Source of the DNA: Pollenia angustigena
Taxonomy: Eukaryota > Arthropoda > Insecta > Diptera > Polleniidae
Direction of reading: 5' to 3'
Assembly (NCBI GenBank): GCA_930367215.1
Contig: OV884059.1
Coordinates: 67,799,393-67,863,392 of the forward strand
Length of the DNA: 64,000 bases
Shown here: positions 1 to 9,544 of the stretch, piece by piece
Layout of the letters: the number at the start of each line of letters is the position of its first letter
Numbering within the stretch: position 1 is the stretch's first letter
Notes under the pieces: generated by a model
Database searches by the model: none
The model's input: the letters and a program-made list of their open reading frames with translations, nothing else
What the model was told of the DNA's origin: nothing
Position numbers and translations under genes: made by a program

Positions 1-1064
1 TACATAACGACAAAGAATGGAAAATTTTCGAGCCAAATGTTGAACAATGAGCCTAAGGGATGTCAAGGAAGCACACATCAGAGCAATTTTTAATGCAATA
101 AGCCTCAATACAAAAATAAGTATTCTTGAAGTTGTTATTAATTAAAAAATATGTTTCACAAGAAATTTAAGGTTGTCCATTTAATTATTTTACTTGCGCC
201 TGATATAATCTCCGAGCTAGAGAAGAATTCGGTCTAAATAATTTAGGCAAATCGGTTCATTAATTTTCTTGTCTCCAAACAAAAGTTCGCCATAATTTAA
301 ATCTAAGACAAGCAGAGTGTACACCTAGAGCTACGGCAACAATATTTAATTTAATGTTTATCTAAGGCGATTAATTAAAACTACTGGGTGTTAAAGAGAT
401 TTATGGGAAATGGCGAAATTTACGTGAAGCGACATTCATTGTCCACACTAAGTATGTCATTTAAAATTCCCTCATTTATTTGATTGTTCTTTGTCTGTTT
501 ACTTACATTAGATTAAATGGCAATTATGCTTACACGCTAATCTGTCAATTTCTTTTGTATTTAAAAGATAATAATGCCTTCATCTTTCTAAGAAACATCC
601 GATAATCCTAAAAAAAAAAGGAAGAAAGTGAGAGAGAGAAAAGTAAATTAATCTTTCCTCCCCACCAATCAACACAGAAATAATTTGTGTAGATTTAGCA
701 AGTAATAATTTAAAATCTCATCAAGTTGCAGACTGATAAGAATGCTTTCAGTTAATTTCGTATTTAATGTTGTGGCAGAAGTAGAGCTGTGTGTAACAGG
801 CGGTGGGAGAGCAGTAGCATCCGTAGTACGAGCATTAAACTTATTTCGCGTAATTAAATTTGCTTACCACAATAATTATTTCGTATTAATTTTAAACCAA
901 ACAGAAAAACATAACGACTCTTAGTGGGTTGTCTAAGTATTTTGCTTTACATCTCTCCTTATGATTTTATTTTTCTGTAATTTTATGTGTATAATCAACA
1001 TGTTTTTAGTTAAAATTTTCTGAATTCTGTTTTATTTTTATGTTTTATTGTTGTTATTTAACAG
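1..1064. other. AT-rich sequence upstream of Dop2R exon A, probably intron
   Basis: No exon, RNA gene or clear repeat is recognisable here. The last 40 bases are T-rich and end in an AG at 1063-1064, which makes a good splice acceptor for the next feature, so at least the right part is probably intron. A 60-codon open frame at 742-924 has no recognisable family. Confidence 0.5.
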
Positions 1065-1199
1065 TGCTGCCATAAAACCATTATCTTTCATGCGGTACGG
1101 TGTACAGGAAGCAATGACGCTGGCACGCAACGACTCCACCCTATCAACAACATCGAAAACATCCTCTCGCAAGGATAAGAAAAATACTCAGGCATCCAG
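1065..1199 (+). CDS. Dop2R: D2-like dopamine receptor, exon A (third intracellular loop)
   Basis: Internal coding exon of a G-protein-coupled receptor. A T-rich tract ending in AG at 1063-1064 precedes it and a GT donor (gtaaaa) begins at 1200. The exon opens with the last base of a split codon and closes with the first two bases of another, which join the A at 1806 to give Arg. It encodes 44 whole codons, hydrophilic and rich in Ser, Thr, Lys and Arg, including SFMRYGVQEAMTL and a Lys/Arg cluster near the end. This fits the long variable third cytoplasmic loop through which D2-like receptors couple to inhibitory G proteins. The sequence resembles my recollection of insect Dop2R; the loop alone would not prove identity, but the in-phase junction with exons B and C does. 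Several Ser/Thr beside basic residues are possible kinase sites. Confidence 0.85.
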
Positions 1200-1805
1200 G
1201 TAAAAAATAAATGCACAAGAAATTTAAAAAAATCTTGAAAAATGTAAAGAATTATTAAAATAAATGTATGTATGTGTATGTTTTGGTAACTATCGTTACG
1301 TTTACGTCAATTAACCTGGTGGCTAAGGGCCACTGACAAGGGTTAGGGTAAAGGGGATGACGATGATAATGATTGTTTAGTATGGAATTGGGTTTAACAG
1401 TGGCGGCATGGAGATGTCACAGGGTATAATGTTCAACGTAAATCCATCTTAACCACATGTCATCATCATCTCTTTTGTAATTATTATTTTACATATATTT
1501 TCACCCTCTTTTAAGAAAACAAACATACCCTGCAACCACAACAACAAAAAGTTTTCGTTTTCTGTTTTTAAATGATTCAAGTTTTTTTGTGAACTTGAGT
1601 ATTTCCCAAAGTTTTGTTTTGAACTAATTCTCATCTCAGTTTTCGTTATGGTTTCTTTTTCTATCTATTTCTTGGTAAAATAATCTGTTTGACTTTGACA
1701 TTGAATATGCTGCCGTTTTATTCAACATCTCTGTAAAAATTATATGGATTCTGTTATTCAAAACCCACGGCAAAAAAAAAACGTTTGAAAAAATTAATAA
1801 AGCAG
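1200..1805 (+). other. Dop2R intron between exons A and B (606 bp)
   Basis: The donor is gtaaaa and the acceptor AG lies at 1804-1805. The acceptor lacks a pyrimidine tract: the 40 bases before it are A-rich. The acceptor is chosen because it restores frame from exon A to exon B and because an in-frame TAA stands at 1798-1800. No repeat or RNA is seen inside. Confidence 0.7.
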
Positions 1806-1906
1806 ATTTACGATATACAAGGTACATAAAGCATCAAAAAAGAAACGTGAGAAAACGTCAGCCAAAAAGGAAAGAAAGGCAACAAAAACTCTGGCAATTG
1901 TTTTGG
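1806..1906 (+). CDS. Dop2R: D2-like dopamine receptor, exon B (end of loop 3, start of TM6)
   Basis: The first base completes the Arg codon begun in exon A. The exon then reads FTIYKVHKASKKK, a strongly basic stretch, and KATKTLAIVLG, and ends with the first G of a Gly codon before the donor gtaagt at 1907. The basic stretch before KATKTLAIVLG is the usual membrane-proximal end of the third cytoplasmic loop in aminergic receptors, with TLAIVLG starting transmembrane helix 6. Joined to exon C it gives the continuous family motif LGVFLFCWLPFF. Phase is consistent on both sides. The start is supported by frame and by the in-frame stop just upstream, not by a strong acceptor, so a nearby alternative acceptor is possible. 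Confidence 0.87.
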
Positions 1907-2283
1907 GTAAGTATAATGAGAATAATTATGTGTTTATGTATTTGTCGCGCTTCAAATGTGTGTGTTAGTGTACGAAGGTGGTGTGAAAAATGTTGACTGA
2001 TATTGATATAAAGTTTTCAAAGATAATATTATTTGATTTTCTGCTCAATTAATATTGCAATTAAAATTCAATTTGAAACATACTCGGGCATTATTCAGCT
2101 ATCTTTTACACCAAGCACATTTTGTATTTACGATAAATTAAGGCCAAATTCAATCATTTTAAAGCACTCCGAAGAGACTCTATAATGCAAAAGTCCATAT
2201 TCATAAAGGGGGTTAACAAATTTAAGAGATACGTAACAGAACCAACCAACTTTTTATTGCGTGTTACGAATTATTATTATTGT

Positions 2284-2565
2284 ATGTCTTAAAATAAAAT
2301 TTTTCAGGAGAGCCGAAAAAACCATTCTAGATCAAACTATGGGTTAGATATTGCACCTTTTGAACTTTGTAATTGAGTTAAAACATCGGAATGGGTCTAT
2401 CTGTTTTTAAAAATTTGTTTAAACATCGGAATGGGTCTATCTGTTTTTAAAAATTTTTTTTTAAATGTAAAGAGCGTTTAAAATTAAGCAATATAACATC
2501 AACATTTCAAAATCGAAAAAATAGACATACACGGTTGCCCATGAAAACCACAGATTTGTGCATTA
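2284..2565 (+). repeat. Dispersed repeat C, copy 1
   Basis: About 280 bp that align with 45896-46110 on the same strand. Shared stretches include AAAGAGCG and a block around GTTGCC.ATGAAAACCACAG. The second copy lies inside a 1.3-kb TA-flanked transposon, so this one may be a fragment of the same family. It carries an internal 40-bp direct duplication (2381-2460). Function unknown. Confidence 0.6.
2381..2460 (+). repeat. 40-bp tandem duplication inside repeat C
   Basis: Two adjacent 40-base units start at 2381 and 2421 with the sequence AAACATCGGAATGGG. Only the first copy of repeat C carries it, so it arose after the copies separated. Confidence 0.85.
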
Positions 2566-2599
2566 GGGATATTACTTTTTTTAGTGCATAATACCACTT

Positions 2600-3179
2600 C
2601 AGTAGCGCGATTAACTTTTATAACGATAATCGAATCGTTAAAATAAATACAACGAAAATTTATCGAATATGCTATTCAGTAAAATTTTTAACGATATTCG
2701 CTGTCGTTAAAAGTCAGCTGTTATTTTAAGCAATTTTTTTTAGAGACAATAATTTAGGTTGTGTTTATTTAATCGATAAAATTTATTTTACGTTTTACCT
2801 AAATTTAAAATTTACAAAAAAGCAAATTAAGAACAAAACAAAATTCTAAATGTAAAATTCACAAAAAATATAAAAACTACCAATTAACCGTTCGTCTTAC
2901 TCATAAGTCTGGCCAGACCTTTTTCAATGCATTTTGAATGAAAACACATGTGTAACACGGGGGGTTAAGAACAATTTCATTTGTTTTTACATATTTTATT
3001 CTCTTTTGTGCTTTTCGTTTTTTTTCAACATTTTGTAGACAGAGATGTTACAAAAACACAGCTGTTTACTATCGTTAAAAATAAATAACAGAATCACACT
3101 ATCGTTACTGCAAGCGAATATATATGTGGACTAATTTTACGATTGTCGGATCGTTAAAAGTTAGTGAATCGCACCACAG
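2600..3179. mobile_element. hAT-like non-autonomous element (580 bp)
   Basis: The ends are imperfect inverted repeats: CAGTAGCGCGATTA on the left and the complement of CTGTGGTGCGATTC on the right. More inverted similarity follows inward (ACTTTTAACGAT). Flanking 8-mers at 2592-2599 (TACCACTT) and 3180-3187 (TACCATGT) match at 6 of 8 positions, as expected of an old 8-bp hAT target duplication. No transposase frame remains. Confidence 0.55.
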
Positions 3180-3320
3180 TACCATGTGGGAAATGGTGTT
3201 TTGATAATAAAAAACAGTTTTTAGGTCGTTATAGTGAAAAAGTGCTTTAAATTTTTATTTCTTAAAAATTATACGGATTAAAAATAGGGTTACTTATTCC
3301 AAGTTAATGTTATATCAAAA

Positions 3321-4028
3321 AACAAGTAAGAAAGTATAGTCGGTCAAGCCCGACCATATGATACCCTACACCACAGTTTTTAAAAACACATCATGCTTAT
3401 GTGTCCATGTAAATATGGATTTATCTATATTTATAAACTTCATGAAAATCGGTTTGAAAGTTTGTGAGAAGCAGAAATTGCCCCCTGCCTCCCCTTGTGG
3501 TCCTATTTTTTAAAAACTGTATAGCTAATGTGTCCCTATAGATATGGATCTATCAATGTTTTAAATTTCATTAAAATAGGTTTGAGAGGCAGAAATTGCC
3601 CCTATCTCCCCTCGTGGTCAGATTTTTTTTAATATTTATACATTTTGTGTCCATATAGATATGGTTCTATTTATGTTTTAAATTTCATTAAAATCGGTTT
3701 GATAAATTCTGAGAGGAAGAAATTTTCCACTATCTTCCCTCGTGGTCCTACGATTTGGCCCATTTTCAATAGGCTTGGTCCTTGTGCCAATAAGAACATA
3801 TGTCCCAAATGTAATCAAATTATCTCGAAAATTGTGACCTGTACTTTGGGCACAAGGTTACATGGACAGCCAGCCAGCCAGCCGGACGGACATCGTTAGT
3901 TCGACTCAGAAAGTGATTCTGAGTAGATCGGTATACTTTAAGGTGGGTCTTGGACCACTATTTTAAGGCGTTACACACATCAGCACAAATGCATAATACC
4001 CTCTCCACTATTGTGGTGTGGGTATAAA
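3321..4028 (+). repeat. Dispersed repeat B (AACAAGTAAG...GGGTATAA), copy 1
   Basis: Starts AACAAGTAAGAAAGTATAGT, has a short hairpin GTCGGTC/GCCCGAC, then TACCCTACACCA, and ends at TGTGGTGTGGGTATAA. About three diverged units of roughly 120-130 bp, each starting near TGTGTCC and containing GCAGAAATTGCCCC, lie at 3397-3760. Further copies: 36657-37297 (+), 49243-49640 (-), 51156-51700 (+) and 53174-53788 (-). It has no convincing coding capacity and looks like a non-autonomous interspersed element, but I cannot assign its class. Confidence 0.75.
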
Positions 4029-4204
4029 TACGAAGATGTTATTGTTTAAAATTTGTTTTTATTTTCCTTGCAAAATTCGTTGCTAATATTTTAATTTAAA
4101 ACTTAAAAAAAATCACTAAATTTAATAAAACAAATTATAAGTCCATTTATATCTTTGATTTTTAAAAGGCAACAAAATAGGTTCATTTAGCAAAAACTTC
4201 AACA

Positions 4205-4790
4205 ACGTTTAAAAAAATACACTTTAATCCCAGTATTTGGTCGCATGTCCGCTATAAGAAAGCAAAGCCGTGCATCGTTTTGACATGGAACCCACCAATC
4301 CACGACAGTTCTGATTTGCAATAGCATACCATGCCTTTTAAATGTTCTCCCACGGTTCGTTTTTATTGTGGGATTTTATTAGTCCTATCGATTCTTTAAC
4401 AATCTTCCATAAATTTTCTTGTGGTATTTATATCCGGGGATTGCGCAGGCCAACACATTAAATCAACTCCGTTGTCTAAAATCCATTTTTTTGCAAGAAC
4501 CGAAGTGTGTTTCGGGTCGTTATCCTGTTGGAACAGCCAAGTAAGTGGCATTTCCGAATCTGTTCCTTTTTATCCAAAATAATGGCACAACACAGTGCCT
4601 GGAAAAGCATTCCCACACCATAATTTTACCTCATCCATGCTTAAATGTTTTAGTAGTGTAACGTGGGTTCAATTCTACGCTTTATGGGACGCCTTACCCA
4701 TGTTTTACCATTGTTTCCAATTAAATTTATTTTAAATTCGTTCGATTGAAGCACATTGCGCTCGTTTTTTTTCATGAACAGGGTCATCCC
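4205..4790 (-). pseudogene. Tc1-like (Tc1/mariner) transposase, dead fragment
   Basis: Minus-strand translation in several frames gives recognisable Tc1 transposase pieces in order: KFNLIGNNGKTWVRRP, then a VLFQALCCAI-like strand, then a block around FQQDNDPKHTS with WILDNGVDLMCWPAQSPDIN, and a C-terminal RGLVGSMSKRC. QDNDPKH and WPAQSPDIN are hallmark blocks around the second acidic residue of the DDE core in this family. Frameshifts and stop codons interrupt the reading, the N-terminal DNA-binding part is missing, and no terminal inverted repeats were found. It is a non-functional remnant inside the Dop2R intron. A second, different Tc1-like remnant lies at about 56010-56620. Confidence 0.8.
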
Positions 4791-4833
4791 ATTCCTGTAG
4801 TGCGATTCTCTTTTCAATTTTAACATAATTTAA

Positions 4834-4972
4834 CAGCCTGTTCATCGATTTCGAACGTTAACGTTCGCATAGAAAATTGCATTTAAAACAAAAACCAATT
4901 TAAGAATTTTGTTTTTGTTTTAAATATATTTTTCTATGCGAACGTTGACGTTCGAAATTGTTAAACAGGCAG
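4834..4972. mobile_element. Palindromic MITE, family G copy 1 (139 bp)
   Basis: Two inverted arms of about 43 bases (left CAGCCTGTTCATCGATTTCG, right complementary with few mismatches) surround an A/T-rich loop containing AAAACAAAAAC and its complement. TAA lies on both sides (4831-4833 and 4973-4975), consistent with a 3-bp target duplication of the PIF/Harbinger type. Copies at 26574-26665 and 51167-51305 share the GCCTGTT ends. Confidence 0.7.
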
Positions 4973-5569
4973 TAAATTGTTAAAAATATTTAACTTTGCT
5001 GTTAACGTAAATTTTATTCAGTAAATTTTTTAACAATAACGTGTACTGCTATGTTCTATCTTAACGTCAGGTATTTAAGTTATCTTAACGGCAAAATATT
5101 TTTCATTGTTTATTTTTAAGTTCGTAGTTATTTTTTTTTTCAAAAAAAAAAAAAAAACAAACAAAAATTTTGGCAAATAAAAGCCACATTTACATTTTTA
5201 AAATTCACGTTATTTACATACATTTTGCCAAATTAATATTAAAAAATTTGTTGTTTAGAAATTTATAAATATCATTAAAAATATTACATTTTACATGCAG
5301 CTTATGGAAATGAAATCACTAATAGTGTTTTCTTTTCTACACAAAAAATAAGTGGTAAACTTTCCTATCATGCCGCTGTTAGCGAATTTCCCCTAATTTA
5401 TTAATTTTTACCGAATTTTTGAAATTTCTTATAGTTTTAGTCGCTTCAATGCAATTTTATAGTTTGTTCGAAATATTAAACAATTTCGCGAATTTTCGCT
5501 ATTTTTGCAAAAAAAAAAAAAAAAAAATTATATATTCCGACAAAAATAATTTTTTTGTCGTTTCAATAC

Positions 5570-6471
5570 GACGAGGACAAATCCAAGAGACCAAGATCCT
5601 AACCCATACTGAAATGAACTTTCGTATCATCTCAAAACACCTCAATGCAGCAAACAAAAGTTACTATACGTATCAACTAAAAAGTGCTAAAGGTTTGACT
5701 GTCGTCATAAAAGGTATAGATAGTTCCGTTCCCACAGAGGAAATAAGATCTTAGAGTTGGAAGGGTATGAGGTGAGATCTGTTCACCGTATCGAGATAAC
5801 TTTCGATTCATCGCTCCTAAAATCAAAAAATTCGGTTCATCCTATTTACAACTTGAGATACCTCCTAATAAGGAAGAATAACAGTAGTGGAGCCATTAAA
5901 ACGCAAGGCTCCCTCTCAGTGCACCAATTGTCAGGAATACGGGCATACAAAATCGTATTGCAAGCTACCTCACGTATGTGTAGTTTGTGGTGACGCTCAT
6001 AAAACTTCGGAATGCAATCACTCCAAAGTTGACCCAAAGGTAAGGAAATGCAGTAACTGCGGTGAAAATCACACAGCTAACTATAGGGGTTGTAGAGTAT
6101 TCTTGCACTTAAAAGAACCTGAGCAAATCCAAAAATATGCGCACTCCCAATATCGTCCACCCTGTTCGTCCAGCTTTCCCGCGGGCTCTTTTACTTACTC
6201 TATACAAACCAACAAACAAAACTACTCATATGCCCAAGTTCTGAAAGAAAACTCCCACGGACATAATCCTGCGAAAGTAGCTAACGCAAACCAACCTTCA
6301 TACGCTAATGTTCTTAAGGAATCTCCACGAATACCTTCTGCAGACATATCGGGCTCAATTGAAAATCTAGTTCAAATTATGAATAACTTCATGGGCACCA
6401 TGCAGAACATGTTTCAAGAAATGATGCGAAACCAAAACATGCTCCTGCAAGTTCTACTAAATAAAAAATGA
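5570..6471 (+). pseudogene. Jockey-type LINE copy 1, broken ORF1 (gag-like)
   Basis: ORF1 of a non-LTR retrotransposon, an RNA-binding nucleocapsid-like protein that packages the element RNA. The N-terminal part (about 5600-5750) reads YYTYQLKSAKGLTVVIKGI, typical of Jockey-group ORF1. A frame change follows near 5750 and another near 5880. The C-terminal part (5887-6471) is open and carries three zinc knuckles: CTNCQEYGHTKSYC, CVVCGDAHKTSEC and CSNCGENHTANYRGC. A Met/Gln/Asn-rich tail ends at TGA 6469-6471, overlapping the ORF2 ATG at 6468 by four bases (ATGA). The same arrangement is seen in the better copy at 61226-64000. The 5' end is not defined; a long A-tract lies at about 5510-5527. 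Confidence 0.8.
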
Positions 6472-6966
6472 ACCAGTTAAAAATATGTTTCTGGAACGCA
6501 AACGGGCTCTCCCAACATACACACGAAGTAGCACATTTTCTTCAAATGCACGAAATCGACGTGCTTCTCGTCTCTGAAACCCACTTTACTCTAAAAAAAC
6601 TGCTTTAGGGTAAATGGGTACCTCACTTACAACACAAAACATCCGAGCGGACGGGCTTTTGGTGGCACAGCCATAATTGTCAGAAACAAGTGAGACACTT
6701 TCCAATGCCGAAGTACAAGGAAGATTGTATCCAGGCTACATCTATAAATCTTACAGATTTTAAAATCACGTTATCATCCGTATATTGTCCCCCTAGACAT
6801 AAAGCTGCACAGGATAAATTTCTAAACTTCTTCTCCACATTGGGACAAAAATTCATTGCAGCAGGCGACTACAAAGCTAAGCATACGTATTGGATCTCCA
6901 GACTTATAAGTCCTAGAGGTAACCAGCTATATAACACCGTCATTGCAAAAAATCTTGATGTCGTAT
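6468..6966 (+). pseudogene. Jockey-type LINE copy 1, ORF2 endonuclease fragment
   Basis: Start of ORF2, the endonuclease/reverse transcriptase of the element. It opens MNQLKICFWNANGLSQ, the usual first strand of an APE-type endonuclease. Compared with the copy at 61798, an extra base in a run of A's near 6594 shifts the frame and creates a TAG. Reading resumes in another frame with SVYCPPRHKAAQDKF and AAGDYKAKHTYW. Similarity to the second copy stops abruptly at about 6966, before the reverse transcriptase, so the element lost its 3' end. That is unlike normal LINE 5' truncation and implies later deletion or replacement. Confidence 0.8.
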
Positions 6967-8190
6967 TTTTTTAAACACAGTTTAATTAAACTCTCTAAAC
7001 AATTTAATAGAAACTGCGTTTAGAAAAAATCGCAACTACAATACTGCAATTTTTATTAAGTTTTTTCCTTCTCCTGTAAAGTAAGGGAAATGTTAGTTAG
7101 CTTTTCTATATTGAAGTAACGATTTGTTTATTAACTTTTTCAGCATTATACACAAAATTCGGAGACCTTCCAATAGATTTTGCTATTTGGCGTTGGTTTT
7201 GACCTTAATTTGTAAGCCTTTTGATGATAAATCGTTTGCCTCCGAACAATGATTACCACGGCCCACATTTTCAAAATTGTTTGCGATTTTTTTTAGCTTA
7301 TTTTATAAAGAATATAAAACTAACACAAAAAATATTTTCGCTAATATTTTTGATGAAGAAGGAAAATTGTTTAGTATTTTAAATAGTGACCCTATTGTTT
7401 TGCCAGCTCATGTTCCGAATTCAGTATATTTTTAAAGTATATGTTTTAAAAACTCTACTTACAAATTGCCGAAAATATAAAGAAACTCATGAAAATATTA
7501 GTGACCATATTTTTTGTCCGTAATTGTATAGGTTTACATATGTACATATTTCTAAAGTTAAAATCAGCGAAAAATAATAGAAATTGTGAGAAATAAGTTT
7601 AGTTAAGACAAGAGTAACTGTTTAATAAAAAAAATATCTAAAAACTAATTTAAATACTTTCGTTGCGAAAACTTTTTTCACGATAGAAGAAAAGTGACAC
7701 CATAATTATAAATATTTTTCATGCCCCACACGGCTATGCGGATTTTTTTCTTCTGATATTTGCAAACATTGCAAATATTATATGCCTAATGTACGTACAT
7801 ACATACATATCGACAGCTCAATTTCAAAACATGCTAAGTCAAAAAGGGAGTCTTGCGGGAGAAGCTCTAAAAGTTTACGGGCGATCAGTGTTGTCAATCC
7901 GTGTGTAATTAAACACATTGCATGTAATTTCTATTTACATGTGTAGCCAATGTAAAATTCTCTTAACACAACAATAGCTTGTTTTTGTCATTACCGGGAT
8001 CATTTTATATTATGTTGCGAAAGTAACTTTAGTTAAGAATAAGATAAATTTTTTAGTTATCTTGTATTGATTAGTAATTAAGTATTTGCTAGTTATTTTT
8101 TTAGTTTAAATTGTTATTGTATTAATTTTGCACACTTCTAGTGTAAAATTGTTGTGTATAATTGTACTTCAACCCCACTGTAAATACTAG
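6967..8190. other. No recognisable feature (1.2 kb of AT-rich intron)
   Basis: I see no coding region, RNA or repeat ends that I can support. There is a short ACAT microsatellite near 7795-7809 and nothing that continues the LINE to the left. Confidence 0.5.
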
Positions 8191-8192
8191 TA

Positions 8193-8224
8193 CTAAGGCA
8201 TACACCTTAAAGTATGCCTTAGTT
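8193..8224. other. 12-bp perfect hairpin
   Basis: ACTAAGGCATAC and its exact complement GTATGCCTTAGT are separated by 8 bases. It sits about 160 bp upstream of the TATA box at 8385. Confidence 0.7.
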
Positions 8225-8312
8225 TGTGATGAATAATAACTCAATTAATTCAGCCATATAGATAATGCACAATATATAATGCATAAATTAAGTTTACAAA
8301 ATTGACGTTAGG

Positions 8313-8420
8313 GTCGTACGTTCTAGAGCCATCTAGACGCCAGAGCTCGAACGTTCTATGGTCATTTGCCCTTTGGGGCTAGAGTATAAATAGAATCGCA
8401 GGAGATGGCATTCCAGTACT
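8313..8420 (+). promoter_or_regulatory. TATA/initiator core promoter with heat-shock-element-like motif
   Basis: TATAAATAG lies at 8385-8393, and an initiator-like TCCAGT begins 27 bp downstream at 8412, the spacing of a focused RNA polymerase II promoter. Upstream is TCGAACGTTCTA (8347-8358), an nGAAnnTTCn pair as in heat shock elements, and a weaker TTCTAGAG (8321-8328). The following 200 bases are A-rich, like the leader of a heat-shock gene or an LTR transcript, and run into a hAT insertion at 8648. No coding region follows. It could be a captured promoter, the remains of a heat-shock gene or an LTR; I cannot choose. Confidence 0.5.
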
Positions 8421-8647
8421 CTAAGCTTAAACTTTGTGAAGATAAGAACGCATCACGCGGAGAAAATTATAAGCATTAAAGTGTGTTGATCACAATAGTG
8501 AGTGTGAAAAAAGCTCTAAATTACGGTTGTTAAAGTGACTAAGTTCTTAATATATAAGTGTTATACATTAAAGTATTGTGTTTATTTAGTTGTATTTGAA
8601 TTGCAACTAAAGAACTCGAAAGGAAAAAACCAAAACGTTATTGAAAG

Positions 8648-9476
8648 CAGTGATGCCAACTAAGTGCTTTTGGCACTATTTATGGTGCTTTTTGATGCCT
8701 CAAAACGCCAAAATTCTATCCATAGTGCCAAACTAAGAAAAAGCACTAACTTGGTGCTTTTTCAATTTATCGTTAGTGCCTTTACTGCTTTTTACAATTT
8801 AAAACTACAATTATATAGAGGATGATTAAGATGAGCTTTGCTATTTGGAGTACAATTTTGAGAAGGCCTGTAAAGATTTTAAGAATTCAAATGATAAAAA
8901 CTCTATTTACGAAACGTTGCACTTGACAACAGCGTTGACAGCGTTGACAACATATTTAGTAATCGTAATAAAAACAATGTGTTTTGGTAAACATTTTTTG
9001 AAAGATGTAGATACTGTTTCAAAAATAGAAAATGGCTTAGAAAATATAAGGAATTGTTTAAAAACATGCAGTCGGAAACTGTACAAAAAACGCAAAGACT
9101 TTAAAAACAAAAAAAGAGCCGTAGCTTGGTATTAGCAAAGTGTTAAATAAATTAAAAACAGCTGACAGTAATTGCTTTTATAACGAACGTTGTATAACCT
9201 GCCATTTTGCATGCGCTTTTGTATTACTTTAAAACTGTTTTATGGCCAATTCAAACTCAGCTGATGATGATACAAATATGATGATATTATTTTTATTCAA
9301 GATTTAAAAATTTTTATATACAAATGTAAATATATTTACGATTTAATCTTAAATGGAAATGATCCACATGAACGCTGTCTCCTTTGTTTTAAATTTTGGA
9401 GTTATATAATATTCGGCTTTTTAGTGCTTTTTTAAATGTTAAAGTGCTTTTCGCTCTCAAAATGTTGGCATCACTG
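8648..9476. mobile_element. hAT element with perfect 8-bp target duplication (829 bp)
   Basis: The ends are the inverted repeat CAGTGATGCCAAC (13 bp perfect), a classic hAT terminus. Both flanks carry ATTGAAAG (8640-8647 and 9477-9484), an 8-bp target duplication fitting the hAT preference for T at position 2 and A at position 7. Subterminal AGTGCTTTT motifs recur at both ends. Inside is a 96-codon open frame (8845-9135), Lys-rich and of no recognised family. It lacks visible transposase motifs, so the element is treated as non-autonomous. Confidence 0.9.
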
Positions 9477-9504
9477 ATTGAAAGGCAGTAACGTAACGGT
9501 ATTT

Positions 9505-9542
9505 TTTAATCATACTCCAACCATGTTTTTTCTGTGCTTGTA
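9505..9542 (-). repeat. Fragment of the CACGCAGAGAAAAAA terminal repeat
   Basis: The complement of this stretch reads ACAGAAAAAACATGGTTGG, close to the end of the 1.3-kb element at 45264-46565. Only one end is present. Confidence 0.5.
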
Positions 9543-9544
9543 TG

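Noticed and set aside
742..924. 60-codon ORF upstream of Dop2R exon A, as a possible extra exon
   Set aside because: No receptor-like or other recognisable sequence, and no matching splice sites in a suitable phase. Probably chance.
5419..5754. 111-codon ORF as a separate gene
   Set aside because: The second half is the N-terminal part of the Jockey-type ORF1 and the first half is A-rich low-complexity sequence read through in frame.
8845..9135. 96-codon ORF as a host gene
   Set aside because: It lies wholly inside the hAT element with perfect target duplications and shows no known family. It is kept only as element content.
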